Assembly: GCF_003004785.1 (NCBI RefSeq) | Contig: NZ_PVZS01000027.1 | Span: 1 to 51,527 of the forward strand | DNA length: 51,527 bases | Origin: Alsobacter soli | Lineage (GTDB): Bacteria > Pseudomonadota > Alphaproteobacteria > Rhizobiales > Beijerinckiaceae | Direction: 5' to 3' | In this document: piece by piece, positions 48,214 to 51,527 of the stretch | How the letters are laid out: every line of letters starts with the position of its first letter | How positions within the stretch are numbered: position 1 is the first letter of the stretch | Position numbers and translations under genes: made by a program | Notes under the pieces: model-generated | Seen by the model: only the letters and a program-made list of their open reading frames with translations | Told to the model about the DNA's origin: nothing | Database searches by the model: none

Positions 48214-48536
48214 GCGACGACCCCACCGCCGATTGCGACTGTCCGCCTGCGCCCATCCCGGACGGCGCGCTCGTGCGCGAGTTCACCATCGTGAACCGCA
48301 AGGGCCTTCACGCCCGCGCCACCGCCAAGTTCGTCCAGTGCGCGGAGCGCTTCGAGTCCGCCATCCAGGTCACCCGCTGCGGCGAGACCGTGGGCGGCAC
48401 CTCGATCATGGGCATCCTGACGCTCGGCGCCGGCATCGGCTCCACCATCACGGTCACGGCCGTGGGCGAGGACGCCGAGCAGGCCCTGGAGGCGCTGGGC
48501 GCCCTCGTGTCGAACCGCTTCGGCGAGGACGAGTAG
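48210..48536 (+). CDS. ptsH: Phosphocarrier protein HPr
   Basis: A 108-residue HPr with an N-terminal extension of about 20 residues that is rich in Cys, Asp and Pro. The EI phosphorylation site is His34 (NRKGLHARATAKF) and the HprK site is Ser65 (GGTSIMGILTLGAG); their 31-residue spacing equals the His15/Ser46 spacing of standard HPr. It is the last gene of the chvI-ptsH block. Enzyme I is not in the window. Confidence 0.96.
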   Translation: MSDDPTADCDCPPAPIPDGALVREFTIVNRKGLHARATAKFVQCAERFESAIQVTRCGETVGGTSIMGILTLGAGIGSTITVTAVGEDAEQALEALGALVSNRFGEDE

Positions 48537-48543
48537 CGCCTTC

Positions 48544-48655
48544 CGTCCTTGCGAGGAGCGCAGCGACGAAGCGCCCCGGAGCCGCGGACGCGGGGAGCAG
48601 GCGCTTCCGCGTCTCGTCGGACTGGCATGGCCCCGCTGCGCTCGCCATGAGGGCG
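48544..48655. repeat. Palindromic intergenic repeat, family A (degenerate)
   Basis: Left arm CGTCCTTGCGAGGAGCGCAG is intact; the right arm CCGCTGCGCTCGCCATGAGGG is eroded. Between ptsH and the convergent L,D-transpeptidase gene. Confidence 0.75.
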
Positions 48656-48674
48656 GCGCAGCAGGTCCTTCCGC

Positions 48675-49331
48675 TCAGACCCGGTAATGCCCGTTGCGCT
48701 TCACCAGCACCGTCGCGCCCACCGGCACGCGGTTGTAGAGGTCGATCACGTCCTCGTTCAGCATGCGCACGCAGCCGCTGGAGACCTGCTCGCCGATGCT
48801 CCACGGCTCATTGGTGCCATGCAGGCGGAACAGGATGTCGCGGCCGCCCTGGTACAGGTAGAGCGCCCTCGCCCCGAGCGGGTTGTCCACGCCGCCCGCG
48901 CGGGAGCGCGGCAGGTCCGGGTGCAGCTTGACCATGGTCTTGGTCGGGCTCCAGCCCGGCCACACGCCCTTGCGGCCCACATAGGCCTGGCCGCGCCAGG
49001 AAAAGCCCAGCTTGCCGACGCCGACGCCGTAGCGCACCGCCTGCCCGCCCGGCTGCACGAGGTAGAGGAAGCGCTTGTCGATATCCACCACGATCGTCCC
49101 GGGCTTCTCCGGGCCGTCATAGGAGACGGTCTGCCGGTGAAACTCGGACGGGATCTTCGAACGGTCGACCAGCGGCAGGTCGTACTCGCCGTCCTTGGCG
49201 TAGCCCACATACCAGCTGGCGAGGTCGGGATCCGACATCATGTCGACGGTCTTCTGGGACGGACCGGCGGTGTTGCAGGCAGCGACGGCGGAGCTCGCCA
49301 GCAGGGCGAGAAGGGAACGGCGGGAAAGCAT
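48675..49331 (-). CDS. L,D-transpeptidase lipoprotein (YkuD domain)
   Basis: A 218-residue lipoprotein. Residues 1-19 are a signal peptide with a lipobox ending Cys19 (SSAVAAC). The YkuD domain covers about 75-215, with GTIVVDIDKRFLYLVQPGG at the start and the active site HGTNEPWSIGEQVSSGCVRM, catalytic Cys187. It would form 3-3 cross-links in peptidoglycan or attach proteins to it. Proteins of this type are multiple in Hyphomicrobiales. It stands alone, convergent with the pts genes. Confidence 0.95.
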   Translation of the reverse strand: MLSRRSLLALLASSAVAACNTAGPSQKTVDMMSDPDLASWYVGYAKDGEYDLPLVDRSKIPSEFHRQTVSYDGPEKPGTIVVDIDKRFLYLVQPGGQAVRYGVGVGKLGFSWRGQAYVGRKGVWPGWSPTKTMVKLHPDLPRSRAGGVDNPLGARALYLYQGGRDILFRLHGTNEPWSIGEQVSSGCVRMLNEDVIDLYNRVPVGATVLVKRNGHYRV

Positions 49332-49495
49332 GGGCAGGCGGGGATCCTGTCTGGCGGGGTGGGTGCGGGCTATGCCGAAAGGTCAGGGCAGGACTAGCCG
49401 CTGGGGCCGGGGAGTCCAACCCTGGCCGGGCCTACGCAAAGATCCGGAGGTCGTTTGTTGCGGCGCCTGTGACCCAAGGGCCACGCCCGCGCCGG

Positions 49496-50392
49496 TCAGG
49501 CCGCCGCGGGCCGCCGGTTCACGAGCCAGATCCCGATGCACACCAAGGCGATGGCCGCCCCGAAGGCGGGCCGCAGCGGGTCCCCGAGCCAGGCCCACCC
49601 TGCGGCTGCGCCCACGAGCGGCGTGAGGAACGTGAAGGCCGCGAGCCGGGCGGACGGGTACACGGCCACCATCCAGAACCACGCGAGATAGCTGACGAAG
49701 CCCACGATGGCGGTCTGGTAGACGAGGGAGAACAGGATCGCCGGGGTCAGCTTGGTGATCCCTGGTTCGCCCGCCATGTAGGACAACGGCAGCAGCAGCG
49801 CCGCCGTGACCACGAGCTGGAAGAACAGCGTCCGGATCGCGCTGATGTTGGCGAGCCGAGTCTTGCGAATCACCATGGTGGCGGCGGCCCACATGAAGGC
49901 CGCGCCCAGGCACAGCGCATCGCCCAGCATGGCCGTGGGGTCGGACGCGCTCGCCCCGTCCCAGAAGGCCGCCGCGACGCCCAGGAAGGCCGCGCCCATC
50001 CCCGCCACCTGCCAGCCGACGAGGCGCTCCTTGGGCAGCAGGAAATGGGCGAACACCGCGATGGCGATGGGCGCCGTGTAGATGAAAAGGACCGCTCGCG
50101 CCGCGGTTGTGCGCGCCGCCCCCAGGAAGATGCCGACGAACTCCAGCGCGAACAGCGCGCCGACGACGAGGCCCGGCTTCCAGGCTCCGTCCGAGCCGAT
50201 CAGCCGTACGCCCTGCAGCCGCGCCCAGCCGGCCAGCAGCAGCGCCGAGCCGACGGAGCGCAGGCCCGCCTGGAACAGCGGGCTCACGCCCTCCATGGCG
50301 ATCTTCACGAAGACCTGCTGGATGCCCCACAGGACGCACAGCCCGATCAGGATCAGGACCGCGCGGCGGTCGACGTGGTCGCGTTTGATCAT
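49496..50392 (-). CDS. EamA/DMT family transporter
   Basis: A 298-residue inner-membrane protein with about ten hydrophobic segments in two EamA halves (residues about 10-140 and 150-290). It has RAVLILIGLCVLWGIQQVFVKIA at the N-terminus and FLTPLVGAAAGWAWLGDPL near the end, the usual PxxA/G EamA motif region. Members export amino acids or metabolites; the substrate is unknown. The sRNA candidate at 50661-50775 lies upstream on the same strand. Confidence 0.92.
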   Translation of the reverse strand: MIKRDHVDRRAVLILIGLCVLWGIQQVFVKIAMEGVSPLFQAGLRSVGSALLLAGWARLQGVRLIGSDGAWKPGLVVGALFALEFVGIFLGAARTTAARAVLFIYTAPIAIAVFAHFLLPKERLVGWQVAGMGAAFLGVAAAFWDGASASDPTAMLGDALCLGAAFMWAAATMVIRKTRLANISAIRTLFFQLVVTAALLLPLSYMAGEPGITKLTPAILFSLVYQTAIVGFVSYLAWFWMVAVYPSARLAAFTFLTPLVGAAAGWAWLGDPLRPAFGAAIALVCIGIWLVNRRPAAA

Positions 50393-50660
50393 GGCGGGGC
50401 GGAACGGCAGGAGGACGAGCCTTCCTATCTAGCTGATGCGCCCGCGCCTTTACAGGCGGCGTGAGGCGGGTCGGCCATGCGATCGGCTTCAGCCGGCGAT
50501 GGAGACGGTTAGGCGGGAGGTCCGTCGTGCGCTTGCCCCGCCGAAGGCCATGCGCTGGCTCGGCGCAGGCCGGACGCCACGCGCCAGAACAGACCTGTCG
50601 CCAAAACGGCCGATAAAGTCGACCCAGCAGCCGAAGTGAACCGCCAAGACCAGGCCCAAA

Positions 50661-50775
50661 GAAAAAGGGCCGCGAGACGCGGCCCCAAGTCCAGGGAGGA
50701 AATGCCCGAAGCGGGCACGGCTGAAGAACGCCGATCTCTTGAATAGGTTCTCTCCGTCCTAGAAACAATTGGTAG
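50661..50775 (-). ncRNA. Candidate sRNA, alpha-r8/MmgR-like
   Basis: Minus-strand transcript predicted from structure. It has a 6-bp hairpin (50703-50717), a single-stranded core UUUCCUCCCU (complement of 50693-50702), then a GC-rich hairpin (50667-50685) followed by a run of five U, a classical Rho-independent terminator. I recall the decamer UUUCCUCCCU between two stem-loops as the hallmark of the alpha-r8 (MmgR) sRNA family of alphaproteobacteria. The 5' end (near 50775) is a guess; no clear promoter was found. It does not belong to a coding gene. Confidence 0.6.
50662..50685 (-). terminator. Rho-independent terminator of the sRNA candidate
   Basis: Perfect 8-bp stem GGGCCGCG / CGCGGCCC (50667-50674, 50678-50685) with a 3-base loop, followed on the minus strand by UUUUU (AAAAA at 50662-50666). 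It is the only hairpin with a proper U-tract that I noticed in this window. Confidence 0.85.
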
Positions 50776-50790
50776 AATCGCGGACTCGGA

Positions 50791-50818
50791 CTTGACCTTA
50801 AGCCCTTGGTCGATACCT
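50791..50818 (+). promoter_or_regulatory. Possible promoter of the ybaK-like gene
   Basis: CTTGAC at 50791-50796 and ATACCT at 50813-50818, 16 bp apart, about 46 bp before the ATG. Matches the alphaproteobacterial housekeeping pattern loosely. Confidence 0.4.
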
Positions 50819-50864
50819 CTTGCGACTTCGGCCCGCCGCGCGCCGAAGATCGAAGAGCCGTGAA

Positions 50865-51335
50865 ATGTCCCGAAAAACACCCGCAACGGTTGTGCTCGAC
50901 AGGGCAGGTCTCGAATACGAGCTGTTTACGTACGAATATGACCCCAACGCCGAGCAGATCGGGCTTCACGCCGCTGAGAGCTTGGGCGAGGACCCGGCGC
51001 GGGTGCTCAAGACCTTGATGGCTCTCGTGGACGGCAAGCCGGTCTGCGTTGTTGTGCCGTCCGACCGCGAGGTGGCCATGAAGAAGCTCGCCGCAGCCGC
51101 AGGCGGCAAGTCCGCCCAGATGATGAGACCCGCGGACGCCGAGCGGGTCACCGGCTACAAGGTGGGCGGCATCAGCCCCTTCGGCCAGAGGAAGGCCGCG
51201 CCCGTCTTCGTGGAGGCTGGGGCGATGGGCCACGAGCGCGTCTACGTCAACGGCGGGCAGCGCGGGCTGCAGATCCGTCTTCAGCCACAGGCGCTGGTCG
51301 AGGGCTTGCGCGCAAAGGTCGCCCCTCTGGTGTAG
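50865..51335 (+). CDS. ybaK: Cys-tRNA(Pro)/Cys-tRNA(Cys) deacylase, YbaK family
   Basis: A 156-residue trans-editing protein that hydrolyses Cys-tRNA(Pro) or a similar mischarged tRNA. Family marks are YEYDPNAEQIGLHAAESLGEDPARVLKTLMALVDG at about residues 21-55, AMKKLAAAAGGKSAQMMRPADAERVTGYKVGGISPFG (with the catalytic Lys-rich strand) and RVYVNGGQRGLQIRL. The ATG at 50865 is chosen because the family begins shortly before the KTPATVVLDRA helix; the earlier reading from 50820 adds basic non-family sequence. Confidence 0.93.
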   Translation: MSRKTPATVVLDRAGLEYELFTYEYDPNAEQIGLHAAESLGEDPARVLKTLMALVDGKPVCVVVPSDREVAMKKLAAAAGGKSAQMMRPADAERVTGYKVGGISPFGQRKAAPVFVEAGAMGHERVYVNGGQRGLQIRLQPQALVEGLRAKVAPLV

Positions 51336-51364
51336 CTCGCACTTTTCAACCTCTCACGCGTCCC

Positions 51365-51492
51365 CGTCATTGCGAGGAGCCCGGAGGGCGACGAAGCAAT
51401 CCAGGGGGATGGGCGCCATAGCGACCGCGGGTGAAAGGGCCCGCGCCAACGGCCCCTGGATTGCTTCGTCGCTGCGCTCCTCGCAAGGACGG
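51365..51492. repeat. Palindromic intergenic repeat, family A
   Basis: Arms CGTCATTGCGAGGAGCCCGG and GCTGCGCTCCTCGCAAGGACGG, with a longer than usual centre. It follows the ybaK-like gene, with only 35 bases left before the window edge. Confidence 0.9.
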
Positions 51493-51527
51493 AGGAGGTG
51501 CGGCGTTGGCGCGCAGCGAAGCGGAAA

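Overview
The window is about 51.5 kb of GC-rich DNA from an alphaproteobacterium, most likely of the order Hyphomicrobiales (Rhizobiales). The best taxonomic clue is the block pckA / HugZ-family gene / chvI-chvG-hprK-EIIA(man)-ptsH, a gene order typical of that order. Other support comes from a DUF3422 gene, a LemA/M48 pair and palindromic intergenic repeats. Genus is not resolved. No rRNA, tRNA, CRISPR array or intact insertion sequence was seen.

Layout. 1-2000: 5' part of mutS (minus strand), then a 238-bp tandem repeat in about 3.4 copies. 2005-3360: DUF3422 membrane protein. 3374-6112: an AT-richer island holding one large gene, a predicted PD-(D/E)XK nuclease fused to a STAND-type P-loop ATPase, a likely single-gene defence protein. 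6275-8978: a tightly coupled minus-strand operon of a GST, queG and an SDR. 9188-12731: uppP, nth, a DUF2244 gene and an Ada-like methyltransferase. 13136-17632: a periplasmic hypothetical and dnaK-dnaJ, with a candidate heat-shock promoter. 17717-22426: PmtA-like methyltransferase, histidine phosphatase, pyrF, two DUF1330 genes, dapB and gpmA.

22862-31347 looks like a catabolic block for lysine/2-aminoadipate/glutarate: an FAD oxidoreductase, a LysR regulator, an ALDH7-type semialdehyde dehydrogenase (AmaB-like), glutaryl-CoA dehydrogenase and a class III CoA-transferase. A ThDP enzyme of unknown substrate follows. 31491-37858 holds a TPR protein, a three-gene set resembling UDP-QuiNAc synthesis and O-antigen initiation (4,6-dehydratase, 4-reductase, polyprenyl-phosphate sugar transferase), an M48 protease and LemA. 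37996-39423 encodes an NhaD-type antiporter.

39424-41930 is a second anomalous island. It has three small genes sharing a repeated ~55-residue beta-rich unit that I do not recognise, plus inverted-repeat remnants. 41931-48536 is the carbon/acid-stress regulatory block: PEP carboxykinase, HugZ-like protein, the ChvI/ChvG two-component system and an incomplete regulatory PTS (HprK, EIIA-Man, HPr) joined by 4-nt overlaps. 48675-51335 holds an L,D-transpeptidase, an EamA transporter, a strong sRNA candidate of the alpha-r8/MmgR type, and a YbaK-type deacylase.

The gaps between genes are studded with at least sixteen long palindromic repeats of three families. The most novel items are the nuclease-STAND gene, the small repeat-unit protein family with its inverted repeats, and the sRNA.
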